This document shows positions 1-7,826 of a DNA stretch of 64,000 nucleotides, in pieces. This DNA comes from DAIMFL01 sp964372215 (lineage in GTDB: Bacteria; Pseudomonadota; Alphaproteobacteria; Dongiales; Dongiaceae): positions 62,001-126,000 of the forward strand of contig CAYJQC010000001.1 of the NCBI GenBank assembly GCA_964372215.1, in the 5' to 3' direction. Position 1 is the stretch's first letter. Every line of letters starts with the position of its first letter. The notes under the pieces were generated by a model, which was not told the DNA's origin, searched no databases, and saw nothing but the letters and a program-made list of their open reading frames with translations. The translations under genes were made by a program, and so were the position numbers.

Positions 1-1032
1 CAGGCCGCGGCCGCGCACCGCGCCGATGAGGCTGTGCTGCTCCATGAGCCGCAGCAGCCCGTCCTTCACCTGGTCGCCGACCGCCGCCGCGTTCGCCTGC
101 AGCTTCTCGTCCCCGATCACGTCGAGCACCGCCAGCCCGGCGGCGCAGGCGACGTTGTTGCCGCCGAAGGTGCTGAAGAACGACGTGGAGTCCATGAAGG
201 CATCCATGATCGCGCGCCGGGTCACCACGACGCCGAGCGGGAAGCCGTTGCCGATCGGTTTGCCGAGGGTGACGATGTCGGGCACGGCGCCATGGGTCTC
301 GAAGCCCCAGAAATGGCTGCCCGGTCGGCCGAACCCGGCCTGCACCTCGTCGGCGACGCACAGCCCGCCGGCCGCCTTGACCGTGGCGAACACATCGACG
401 AGGTAGCCCTCGGGCGCATCGACGATGCCGTTGGTGCAGAACGACGGGTCGATGACGAAGGCGGCGGGCGCCAGTCCCGCTTCGCCCAAGGAGGCGATGG
501 CGCGGCCGGCGTCGCGAGCGCCGGTGTTGCCGGCACCGGGGGCGGGCAGGGTGCGCACATGAGCATGCAGCGGGCGCTCGGGCGCGCTGATCGGCGACAG
601 GGCGTCCACCGCCTCGGTCCAGCCGTGATAGGCGTCCTCCATCACGATGGCGCCGCCGTGGCCGGTAGCGGCCCGGGCCATCCGCCAGGCTAGGTCGACC
701 GCCTCGCTGCCGGAGTTGACGAAGGCGCAGACCTCGAGCCCCTGGGGCAGCAGAGCGCGGAGCCGCTCGGCGTAGTCGAGCGCCTCGGTCTGGAGATAGC
801 GGGTGTTGGTGTTGAGGCGGCCCGCCTGGCGCGCGATCGCCTCGACCACATGGCGGTGGCAATGGCCGACATGGGGCACGTTGTTGTAGACGTCGAGATA
901 GGCGCGGCCCGCGGCGTCGTACAGCCACACGCCCGCGCCCCGCACCAGATGCAGCGGCGGATCGTAGAACAGGTGCAGCTTCGATCCCATCGCGCGCCGG
1001 CGGCGCGCCATCAATTCGGCGGTGTCGTTCAT
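1..1032 (-). CDS. Class III (PLP-dependent) aminotransferase, 3' end cut by window
   Basis: I translated this reading frame directly: it is open from an ATG at 1032 to base 1 (344 codons) with no stop, so the C-terminus lies outside the window. It has the class III aminotransferase layout: a glycine-rich start of the large domain (WLYDAAGRAYLDVYNN), the VNSGSEAVD cofactor phosphate loop, a DEVQAGFGRPG motif with the Asp that contacts the pyridine nitrogen, and TLGKPIGNGFPL with the PLP lysine. The family moves amino groups between omega-amino acids or amino-alcohol derivatives and a keto acid in the cytosol. The closest-looking subgroup is the AGXT2L/ethanolamine-phosphate lyase-like one (FYDPPLHLVRGAG near the N-terminus), but the substrate cannot be read from sequence. 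It faces away from the chromate pair, with a hairpin between them. Confidence 0.85.
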   Translation of the reverse strand, partial: MNDTAELMARRRRAMGSKLHLFYDPPLHLVRGAGVWLYDAAGRAYLDVYNNVPHVGHCHRHVVEAIARQAGRLNTNTRYLQTEALDYAERLRALLPQGLEVCAFVNSGSEAVDLAWRMARAATGHGGAIVMEDAYHGWTEAVDALSPISAPERPLHAHVRTLPAPGAGNTGARDAGRAIASLGEAGLAPAAFVIDPSFCTNGIVDAPEGYLVDVFATVKAAGGLCVADEVQAGFGRPGSHFWGFETHGAVPDIVTLGKPIGNGFPLGVVVTRRAIMDAFMDSTSFFSTFGGNNVACAAGLAVLDVIGDEKLQANAAAVGDQVKDGLLRLMEQHSLIGAVRGRGL

Positions 1033-1166
1033 AGGGCGTTCCCGGGATCGGAGTTGGGGGAGCGGGCAATTTCGACGCAGCGCATTCGAACCCGATCCGG
1101 CCGGCGAAGTCGAGAGGGTCGCTCGGACGGCCGGCTTGAGTTGCCGGCCGAACCGGCGTAGACACT

Positions 1167-1199
1167 TCTGACGGGGCCTGCGGCAGACGCCCCGTCAGA
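1167..1199. terminator. Hairpin upstream of the chromate operon
   Basis: Perfect 11-bp inverted repeat TCTGACGGGGC / GCCCCGTCAGA around an 11-nt loop that can itself pair (CTGC/GCAG). There is no T-run on either side, so intrinsic termination is not certain. It lies between divergent genes and could equally be a binding site. Confidence 0.4.
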
Positions 1200-1259
1200 C
1201 GCGGCTCGCGCGTCCAAGCTCTGCCTCCACCGGCGCGTCGCGCCGAGAAGGAGGCTCGC

Positions 1260-2045
1260 TTGACCAACGCCATCTCTCCCCAGGACCTGTTCGCCCGGCT
1301 CGACCCCGTCGAGCGCCCGCTGATCCTCGATGTGCGCCGCGCGGCGGCCTATCGCGCCTCGGGCTCCGCGCTGCCGTGGTCGCTGCGGCGCGATCCCGAC
1401 CGCCTGGCCGACTGGCTGGGCGGGCTCGAACTCGGACGCACCGTGGTCGCCTACTGCGTCCATGGCCACGAGGTCAGCCAGGGTGTCGCCACCGCGCTCG
1501 CCGCAGCCGGCCACCCCGCGGTCTATCTGGAAGGCGGCATCGAGGGCTGGCGCGCGGCCGGCCTGACGCTGCAGCCGCGGCCCGAGGCGCCGTCGTCCTG
1601 GGTCACCCGCGAGCGGCCGAAGGTCGACCGCATCGCCTGCCCGTGGCTGATCCGGCGCTTCGTCGACGCCGATGCCCGCTTCCTGTTCGTGCCGCCGGCC
1701 GAGGTCGTGGCGACCGCGTCGCGCACCGGCGCGGTGCCGTTCGACGTGCCCGGGGTCGAGTTCACCCATGACGGCGACGACTGCAGCTTCGACGCCTTCG
1801 TGAAGCGCTACGCGCTCGACGATTTGGCGCTCGCCGCGCTCGCCCGGATCGTGCGCGGCGCCGATACCGGCCGGCCCGATCTGGCGCCCCAGGCGGCCGG
1901 GCTGCTGGCGCTCTCCCTCGGCCTGTCCGCGCGTTTCGACGACGACCACCAGGCGCTGCGCCATGGCATGATCGTCTACGACGCGCTCTATGCCTGGCTG
2001 CGCCGGGCGGCGGGCGAGGCCCATGGCTGGCCGCCGGCCGCCTGA
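1260..2045 (+). CDS. Rhodanese domain fused to ChrB C-terminal (chromate resistance) domain
   Basis: 261 aa. Residues 15-105 form a rhodanese domain (LILDVRRAAAY; active loop with Cys66 in YCVHGHEVS; YLEGGIEGW). Residues 113-250 are the ChrB C-terminal domain, with WVTRERPKVDRIACPWLIRR and the buried Cys127. I chose TTG at 1260 because AAGGAGG lies 5 bases upstream (1248-1254) and no in-frame ATG follows before the rhodanese fold. ChrB proteins act as chromate-responsive regulators or resistance factors beside ChrA. Here the usual N-terminal regulatory half is replaced by a rhodanese, so a sulfur-transfer or thiol-redox role is as likely as DNA binding. It ends 17 bases before chrA and is surely co-transcribed with it. 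The substrate (chromate or another oxyanion) is inferred from the partner. Confidence 0.8.
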   Translation: MTNAISPQDLFARLDPVERPLILDVRRAAAYRASGSALPWSLRRDPDRLADWLGGLELGRTVVAYCVHGHEVSQGVATALAAAGHPAVYLEGGIEGWRAAGLTLQPRPEAPSSWVTRERPKVDRIACPWLIRRFVDADARFLFVPPAEVVATASRTGAVPFDVPGVEFTHDGDDCSFDAFVKRYALDDLALAALARIVRGADTGRPDLAPQAAGLLALSLGLSARFDDDHQALRHGMIVYDALYAWLRRAAGEAHGWPPAA

Positions 2046-2062
2046 CCGGCGAGGGGAGAGGG

Positions 2063-3475
2063 ATGACGAATCGCGGCATCGACAATACCGGCGCCGATGG
2101 GCCGGCCCGCGGTGTCGCCGCGATTCCGTTCGCCGAGGCGGTGCGGGTCTGGGTCCGCGTCGCGCTGTTGAGCTTCGGCGGCCCGGCCGGGCAGATCGCG
2201 GTCATGCACCGAATCCTGGTGGAGGAGAAGCGCTGGATCGGCGACGCCCGGTTCCTGCACGCGCTCAATTTCTGCATGCTGCTGCCGGGGCCGGAGGCGC
2301 AGCAGCTCGCGGTCTATGTCGGCTGGTTGCTGCACCGCACCCTCGGCGGCATCGTCGCCGGCGTCTTGTTCGTGCTGCCGGGTGCGATCGCAATCATGGC
2401 GCTCAGCCTGGTCTACGCGCTCTATGGCGATGTCGGCGCGATCGACGCCCTGTTCTTCGGGCTGAAGGCGGCGGTGCTCGCCATCGTGCTGCAGGCGGTC
2501 GCGCGGATCGGACAGCGCGCGTTGCGCAACCGGGTGATGGTGGCGCTGGCCGGCGCCTCGTTCCTGGCGCTGTTCGCCTTCGCCGTGCCGTTTCCGCTGA
2601 TCATCCTGGCGGCGGCGCTGATCGGCGCCGCCGGTTCCGCCGCCGGGGTGCCGTCGCTGCGGGTGGCCAGCCGCCATGACGGTGCCGGCGGGACAACGGT
2701 CGCCGATGCCGACACTTTGCTGGGCGAGGGGGTGCCCGACCACGCGCGCCCGAACACCGACCGGGCGCTGCGGGTCGGCGGCGTTCTCCTCGCCCTGTGG
2801 CTGGCGCCGACCGCGCTGTTGCTGGTCACGCTCGGCGGCGGCAACGTGTTCGCCGACATCGCGGTGTTCTTCAGCGAGATGGCGGTGGTCACCTTCGGCG
2901 GCGCCTACGCGGTGCTGGCCTATGTCGCCCAGGAGGCGGTCGGCAGCCACGGCTGGCTGGCGCCCGGCGAGATGCTCGACGGCCTCGGCATGGCCGAGAC
3001 CACGCCCGGGCCGCTCATCATGGTCACCCAGTTCGTCGGCTTCATGGGCGCGCTGCGCCAGCCCGGCAGCCTGCCGCCGCTGCTCGCCGGTGTGCTGGGC
3101 GGGCTGCTGACCACCTGGGTCACCTTCGTGCCGTGTTTCCTGTGGATCTTCCTCGGCGCGCCCTATGTCGAACAGCTCCGGCGCAACAGCATCCTGTCAG
3201 CGGCGCTGGCGGCGATCACCGCCGCGGTGGTCGGGGTGGTGCTCAATCTCGCGGTCTGGTTCGCCCTGCACGTGCTGTTCGCCGAGCTGCGCGAGCTCGG
3301 CGAGTTCGGCTTGCACCTCGCGGTGCCGGTATGGTCGTCGATCGACCCGGTCGCGGCCGGACTGATCGCGCTCGCGCTGGTCCTGGTCTTCCGCTTCAGG
3401 CTCGGCATGGCCCGCGTGCTGGCATCCTGCGCCGGCGCCAGCCTCGCCCTGCACCTACTCGGCCTGCCGGGTTGA
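2063..3475 (+). CDS. chrA: ChrA chromate transporter, long two-domain form
   Basis: 470 aa, the length of long-chain CHR transporters (about 400-450). Two homologous halves are visible, each opening with FGGP/FGGAY: FGGPAGQIAVMHR near residue 37 and FGGAYAVLAYVAQ near 278. Each is followed by a PGPxxxQ/PGPLIMVTQFVG segment and hydrophobic helices. The family is an inner-membrane chromate/sulfate exporter that lowers cytoplasmic chromate. A Shine-Dalgarno (GAGGGGAGAGGG) precedes the ATG. It is second in an operon with the rhodanese-ChrB gene. The hydrophilic linker at about residues 200-235 between the halves is longer than I would expect. The next gene, mgtE, converges on it from the other strand. 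Confidence 0.9.
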   Translation: MTNRGIDNTGADGPARGVAAIPFAEAVRVWVRVALLSFGGPAGQIAVMHRILVEEKRWIGDARFLHALNFCMLLPGPEAQQLAVYVGWLLHRTLGGIVAGVLFVLPGAIAIMALSLVYALYGDVGAIDALFFGLKAAVLAIVLQAVARIGQRALRNRVMVALAGASFLALFAFAVPFPLIILAAALIGAAGSAAGVPSLRVASRHDGAGGTTVADADTLLGEGVPDHARPNTDRALRVGGVLLALWLAPTALLLVTLGGGNVFADIAVFFSEMAVVTFGGAYAVLAYVAQEAVGSHGWLAPGEMLDGLGMAETTPGPLIMVTQFVGFMGALRQPGSLPPLLAGVLGGLLTTWVTFVPCFLWIFLGAPYVEQLRRNSILSAALAAITAAVVGVVLNLAVWFALHVLFAELRELGEFGLHLAVPVWSSIDPVAAGLIALALVLVFRFRLGMARVLASCAGASLALHLLGLPG

Positions 3476-3500
3476 GCGGAAGCCGGAGAGAGCACGCGGA

Positions 3501-4880
3501 TCACACCAGCAGCGGCATGAAGGCCGCCGCCAGGCTCAGCACCAGGAAGAATCCGGCCATGTCGGTGATGGTGGTCAGCAGCGGGCCGCTGGCGACCGCC
3601 GGGTCCTGCCCCAGCCGCTTCAGCAGCAGGGGCACCAGCCCGCCGATCGACACCGCGATCAGGGTGTTGATGCCGAGCGCCAGCCCGATCACCAGGCCGA
3701 GATAGGGGTTGCCCTTCCAGACCCAGGCGACGATCCCGATCAGCAGGCCGAGCACCACGCCGTTGATCACCCCGACCGACGCTTCCTTGAGCCAGACCCT
3801 GAGCGCGTCGATCGGCTTCACCAGGCCGAGCGAGAGCTCCCGCATGGTGACCGCGACCGCCTGATTGCCCGAGCAGCCGCTCATGTCGGACACCATCGGC
3901 AGGAAGATCGCGATCGCGATCACCGCCGCCAGGGTTTCCTCGTAGGCCGAGATCACGCTCGCGGCGATGATGTTGAGGCCGATATTCGCCGACAGCCAGG
4001 CCAGCCGCCGGCGCGAGCGGATCGCCAGCGGCATCGAGCGCAGCTCGTCGCCGAACACGCCCTGGCGCCGGAGGTTCTCGGCTTCGGCCCGTTCCAGGGC
4101 CGCCTCGTCGACCGCCGAGCGCGAGACCACGCCGACCAGCCGGCCGTCGGCCTCGACCACGGGCACGCCGAGGAACGGGTGCCGGTCGAAGATGTCGCGC
4201 AAATCGTCGAGCGGCGTGTCGACCGTGACGGTCAGCGGCGGAACCATGATCTCCGACAGCAGCGCCGAGCGCCGGGCGGTCAGCAGCCCGCGCAGCGACA
4301 CCACCCCGACCGGCCGATCGCCGGCATCCAGGATGTAGGGGTGCTGCCCACGATAGCGCTCGAAGTCCTCCTCGTCGGTGGCCAGCCGGGCGAGCACCTC
4401 GGTCACGGTGTCGCGCTCGTGGAAGGTGAAGGATTCCGCGACCATCAGGCCGCCGGCGGTCTCGTCCTCATAGGCCGCGAGCCGGCGGACATCGGCCGCA
4501 TCCTCGGCGTCCATCTCGGCCAGGATGGCCTCGGCGTCCTCCTCGTCGAGCTCGGCGATCACGTCGGCCTGAACGTCGGAGTCGAGCTCGTCCATGATGT
4601 CGGCGGCTTTGCCGGCTTCGAGGCGCTCGACCAGCTCCACCGCCAGTTCGTTGGGCGCTTCCTCGATCAGCTCGGCCGCCATCTCCGAAGGGATCATCGA
4701 CAGGACGCGGTCGCGCTCCTCGGGATCGAGCTGCAGCAGCTCGCGCAGGGCGTCGCTCAGGGAGAGCGGCGCCAGGAGCGCTTCCAGGCCCGCCGCATCG
4801 TCGTCCTCGAGAAACTGGCGGATCCGATCGTCGATCGGAGTCTCCTGCGCCTCGGCGTCGTGATCTTCGGCCTCTGCCAT
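3501..4880 (-). CDS. mgtE: Magnesium transporter MgtE
   Basis: 459 aa from the ATG at 4880. A GTG at 4907 in the same frame would add nine residues, but the conserved acidic MgtE N-terminus begins after 4880. Order: MgtE N superhelical domain (residues 25-130, rich in Asp/Glu as in Mg2+-sensing members), two CBS domains (about 140-265, with the typical HPFLGVPVVEADGRLVGVV), and a five-helix membrane domain with the pore signature GCSGNQAVAVTMRELSLG near residue 335. The protein is a homodimeric, Mg2+-gated inner-membrane Mg2+ channel. The family's usual GNAGSQ is GCSGNQ here, a variant I associate with proteobacterial members. It is transcribed alone, divergently from the rimK operon, with an AT-rich spacer between them. 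Confidence 0.92.
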   Translation of the reverse strand: MAEAEDHDAEAQETPIDDRIRQFLEDDDAAGLEALLAPLSLSDALRELLQLDPEERDRVLSMIPSEMAAELIEEAPNELAVELVERLEAGKAADIMDELDSDVQADVIAELDEEDAEAILAEMDAEDAADVRRLAAYEDETAGGLMVAESFTFHERDTVTEVLARLATDEEDFERYRGQHPYILDAGDRPVGVVSLRGLLTARRSALLSEIMVPPLTVTVDTPLDDLRDIFDRHPFLGVPVVEADGRLVGVVSRSAVDEAALERAEAENLRRQGVFGDELRSMPLAIRSRRRLAWLSANIGLNIIAASVISAYEETLAAVIAIAIFLPMVSDMSGCSGNQAVAVTMRELSLGLVKPIDALRVWLKEASVGVINGVVLGLLIGIVAWVWKGNPYLGLVIGLALGINTLIAVSIGGLVPLLLKRLGQDPAVASGPLLTTITDMAGFFLVLSLAAAFMPLLV

Positions 4881-4944
4881 ATCCCTGGTCCCCGCTCGTC
4901 GACGCACGCCAGAGGCCGACCCGCCCCGCGCCGGCCAATCGACC

Positions 4945-5011
4945 GCACCGTATCAAAGATAAAAATTAATTGCTATAGACAAACATTATTTATCTGAACT
5001 AGGGTCCCGTC
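4945..5011. promoter_or_regulatory. AT-rich divergent promoter region between mgtE and the rimK operon
   Basis: This stretch is sharply richer in A and T than its surroundings (AAAGATAAAAATTAATTGC, then CATTATTTATC). It separates divergent genes and carries TTGCTA followed about 15 bases later by TATCTG, only a weak sigma-70 match. Promoter function is inferred from position and composition. Confidence 0.45.
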
Positions 5012-5293
5012 ATGAAAGCGACCCCGGAATCCCTCGCCGCCGCCGCCGACCGGCTGGCCGAGCTCTACAACCGCCCGTTCGGCGGCAAGCCCAAGGGGCG
5101 CTACCGCGTGCCGGTGAAGCTGGTGCGCCAGCTCGCCGGGCGCCGCCGGCTCTACGAGGACGACATCCGGGACCTCGGTCGCGCGATGATCGAGCGCGGC
5201 TTCGTCCTGATCGACATGGACAGTTTCTTCGTGGTGATGGCCGTGAACACGTTCGTCAACTATCGCCGCGCCAACGAAGACAGCATCGCGTGA
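5012..5293 (+). CDS. Conserved-looking 93-aa protein opening the rimK operon
   Basis: 93 aa, no signal peptide or membrane segment, mixed charge, with a basic middle (FGGKPKGRYRVPVKLVRQLAGRRRLYEDD) and a hydrophobic C-terminal helix (FVLIDMDSFFVVMAVNTFVNYRRAN). I do not recognise the family. The stop overlaps the next start (GTGA), so translation is probably coupled to the retropepsin-like gene. In pseudomonads the rimABK operon also places small partners before rimK, so an accessory role in ribosomal modification is a reasonable inference. It follows the AT-rich promoter region and is likely the first gene of a four-gene operon. Confidence 0.75.
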   Translation: MKATPESLAAAADRLAELYNRPFGGKPKGRYRVPVKLVRQLAGRRRLYEDDIRDLGRAMIERGFVLIDMDSFFVVMAVNTFVNYRRANEDSIA

Positions 5294-5853
5294 CCAAGCC
5301 GCCTCGCCGACCGCGCGTTCGAACCAAGCAGGAAATCGGCTGGCGCGAGCATGTCGGCCTGCCGGAACTCGGGATCGCGTCGCTGCATGCCAAGATCGAC
5401 ACCGGCGCGCGCACCTCGGCGCTGCACGCGGTCGACTTCGATCTGTACCAGCATGACGGCGCCCGGTGGATCAGCTTCCACGTTCCCCTGCCGGGCGAAC
5501 CGCGCAGCAAGCGGAGCGCGGCGCGCATCCTCGACGAGCGCCTGATCAGGAATTCCAGCGGTGTGTCGGAGCATCGATATGTCGTCGAAACCACGCTTGT
5601 CCTCGGGCGGCGGCACTGGCGCATAGAGGTGTCGCTGGCCGATCGCGAGAAGATGGGATTCGACCTGATCCTCGGCCGCACGGCGGTGCGGCGGCGGCGC
5701 CTGCTGATCAATCCCGGCAGCTCGTTCCTGGCGGGGCCGCCGGTCGAAACGCCGGCGCCGGATCGCGTCATGGCCGTGGACAGGCACACCCGGACCCCTA
5801 AGCGAATCGCAGGATCGACGGACCACACCAGCATTCAAGGAGACGAACATTGA
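5290..5853 (+). CDS. RimB-like retropepsin-fold protease (RimK-associated, PF05618 type)
   Basis: 187 aa, GTG start overlapping the previous stop by 4 bases. The family signature is clear: IGWREHVGLPELG at 16-28, the single aspartic motif AKIDTGARTSALHA at 34-47 (Asp37 is the candidate catalytic residue in a DTGA box), and a closing DLILGRTAVRRRRLLINPG. These proteins have been called ATP-dependent zinc proteases but have a retropepsin-like fold, and they are habitually encoded next to RimK. The C-terminal 30 residues are low in order. The stop overlaps the TTG start of rimK. The likely role is trimming or controlling the glutamate tails RimK adds, which is inference from linkage. Confidence 0.85.
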   Translation: MTKPPRRPRVRTKQEIGWREHVGLPELGIASLHAKIDTGARTSALHAVDFDLYQHDGARWISFHVPLPGEPRSKRSAARILDERLIRNSSGVSEHRYVVETTLVLGRRHWRIEVSLADREKMGFDLILGRTAVRRRRLLINPGSSFLAGPPVETPAPDRVMAVDRHTRTPKRIAGSTDHTSIQGDEH

Positions 5854-6755
5854 AAATCGCGATGATGGCCCGGAACCCGACGCTCTATTCCCACAAGCGC
5901 CTCAAGGAGGCCGCCGAGGCGCGCGGGCATGAGCTCGACATCATCAATACGCTGCGCTGCTACATGAACATCGCGTCGCGCCGCCCGGAAATCTACTACA
6001 ACGGCGAGAAGCTGCCGGACTATGACGCGGTGATCCCGCGCATCGGCGCCTCCGTGACGTTCTACGGCCTCGCGGTGCTGCGCCAGTTCGAGATGATGGG
6101 TGTCTACCCGCTGAACGAGTCGGTCGCGATCGGCCGGTCCCGCGACAAGCTGCGCTCCCTGCAGATCTTGTCGCGCGAGGGCATCGGCCTGCCGGTCACC
6201 ACCTTCGCCCATGATCCCCGGCAGACCGAGGAAGTGCTGGCGCTGGCCGGCGGCGCGCCGCTGGTCATCAAGCTGCTGGAGGGCACCCAGGGCATCGGCG
6301 TGGTGCTGGCCGATACCGATCGTTCCGCGAAATCGGTGATCGAAGCGTTTCGCGGCGCCAAGGTGAACATTCTGGTGCAGGAGTTCATCAAGGAGGCCGG
6401 CGGCACCGACATCCGCTGCCTGGTGGTCGGCGGCAAGATCGTCGCGGCGATGCAGAGCAAGGGCGCCGAGGGCGAGTTCCGTTCGAACCTGCATCGCGGC
6501 GGCAGCGCCCAGGCGATCAAGATTTCGCCCGAGGAACGCTCGACGGCGTTGCGCGCGTCCAAGGCCATGGGGCTCAATGTCTGCGGCGTCGACCTGCTGC
6601 GGGCCAATCACGGGCCGGTGGTGATGGAGGTGAACTCGTCGCCCGGGCTCGAGGGCGTGGAAAAGGCGACCGGGATCGACGTGGCGTCCCGCATCATCGA
6701 GGTGCTCGAGATGAATGCCAAGCCGGGGAAGACCAAGACCAAGGGCAGGGGCTGA
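5850..6755 (+). CDS. rimK: RimK family alpha-L-glutamate ligase
   Basis: 301 aa, the same length as E. coli RimK (300). ATP-grasp layout: N-terminal domain KIAMMARNPTLYSHKRLKEAA; DAVIPRIGASVTFYGLAVLRQFE; ATP-binding loop LEGTQGIGVVLA; metal-binding end VVMEVNSSPGLEGVE. RimK adds glutamate residues to the C-terminus of ribosomal protein S6 in the cytosol. The TTG start is supported by AAGGAGACG just upstream and by the MKIAMM family N-terminus. It overlaps the preceding gene by 4 bases and the next by 1 (TGATG), a strongly coupled operon. The C-terminus ends in a short Lys/Gly tail (KPGKTKTKGRG). Confidence 0.92.
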   Translation: MKIAMMARNPTLYSHKRLKEAAEARGHELDIINTLRCYMNIASRRPEIYYNGEKLPDYDAVIPRIGASVTFYGLAVLRQFEMMGVYPLNESVAIGRSRDKLRSLQILSREGIGLPVTTFAHDPRQTEEVLALAGGAPLVIKLLEGTQGIGVVLADTDRSAKSVIEAFRGAKVNILVQEFIKEAGGTDIRCLVVGGKIVAAMQSKGAEGEFRSNLHRGGSAQAIKISPEERSTALRASKAMGLNVCGVDLLRANHGPVVMEVNSSPGLEGVEKATGIDVASRIIEVLEMNAKPGKTKTKGRG

Positions 6756-7798
6756 TGCCGGATCGGCCGGCATTCAAGCTCGGCGCGCGCCGGATCGCTC
6801 CCGGCTCGCGCGAGACGGTCGACCTGCCGATCAGCGTGCTCTCGGACCACACGCCGGTTTCGATGTCGGTCCATGTGGTCCACGGCCGGCGCCCCGGTCC
6901 GGTGCTGTTCGTCAGCGCGGCGGTGCATGGCGACGAGATCATCGGGGTCGAGATCGTGCGGCGCCTGCTGCGGGCCCCGAACCTCGACAGCCTGAAGGGC
7001 ACCCTGCTGGCGATCCCGATCGTCAACTCCTTCGGTTTCCTCAATCATTCGCGCTACCTGCCGGACCGGCGCGATCTCAACCGGTCCTTTCCGGGCAGCC
7101 CGGAAGGGTCGCTGGCCGCCCGGCTCGCCCATATCTTCCTGCAGGAGATCGTGGTCCGGTCGGACGTCGGCATCGACCTGCACTCGGCGGCGATCCATCG
7201 CACCAATCTGCCGCAGATCAGGGTGTCGCCGTCGAAGCCGGAGACCATGGCGCTGGCCAAGGCGTTCGGCCCGCCGCTGATCATGACCTCGAAGATCCGC
7301 GACGGGTCGCTCCGCCAGGCGGCGCAGAAAAAGGGTATCGACGTGCTGCTCTATGAAGCGGGCGAAGGGCTGCGGTTCGAGGAGTTCGCGGTTCGTGCGG
7401 GCGTCACGGGCGTGCTGCGCGTGATGCATGAGCTCGGCATGATCTCCGGCAAGGGGATCACCAAATTGAAGGTGGCGCCGACCCGATCGTCGTCGAGCTA
7501 CTGGCTGCGCGCGCCGGCGGGCGGCCTGCTGCGCATGTTCAAGGCGCCCGGCGACCCCGTCGCCACGGGCGACGTCCTCGGCGTGATCTCCGATCCGTTC
7601 GGCGAGGTCGAGACCGAGATCGTGGTCCAGGACGGCGACCTGCTGATCGGCCGCACCAACCTGCCGGTGGTGAACGAGGGCGACGGGCTGTTCCACATCG
7701 CCAAGCTGCAGCGCCACGACGACGCCGGCGCGACCATCGACAGCCTGGCCGCCCAGCTCGACGCCGACCCGCTGTTCGACGAGGACGAGATCATCTGA
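6755..7798 (+). CDS. Succinylglutamate desuccinylase/aspartoacylase (M14) family hydrolase
   Basis: 347 aa. Zinc-binding residues of the AstE/AspA M14 family are all visible: His58 and Glu61 in AAVHGDE, His143 in GIDLHSAA, with DLNRSFPG around 107-114 for substrate carboxylate binding. The C-terminal third (LLRMFKAPGDPVATGDVLG) is a small barrel-like domain typical of the AspA/AstE superfamily. Members hydrolyse amide bonds to amino acids. In the rimK setting a role in releasing or recycling glutamate-type modifications is suggested by linkage but not shown. The start codon overlaps the rimK stop (TGATG). It is the last gene of the operon and converges with the acyltransferase gene on the other strand. 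Confidence 0.85.
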   Translation: MPDRPAFKLGARRIAPGSRETVDLPISVLSDHTPVSMSVHVVHGRRPGPVLFVSAAVHGDEIIGVEIVRRLLRAPNLDSLKGTLLAIPIVNSFGFLNHSRYLPDRRDLNRSFPGSPEGSLAARLAHIFLQEIVVRSDVGIDLHSAAIHRTNLPQIRVSPSKPETMALAKAFGPPLIMTSKIRDGSLRQAAQKKGIDVLLYEAGEGLRFEEFAVRAGVTGVLRVMHELGMISGKGITKLKVAPTRSSSSYWLRAPAGGLLRMFKAPGDPVATGDVLGVISDPFGEVETEIVVQDGDLLIGRTNLPVVNEGDGLFHIAKLQRHDDAGATIDSLAAQLDADPLFDEDEII

Positions 7799-7826
7799 TC
7801 TTCGCGGCGGCGGCGGCCGGCGCCGG

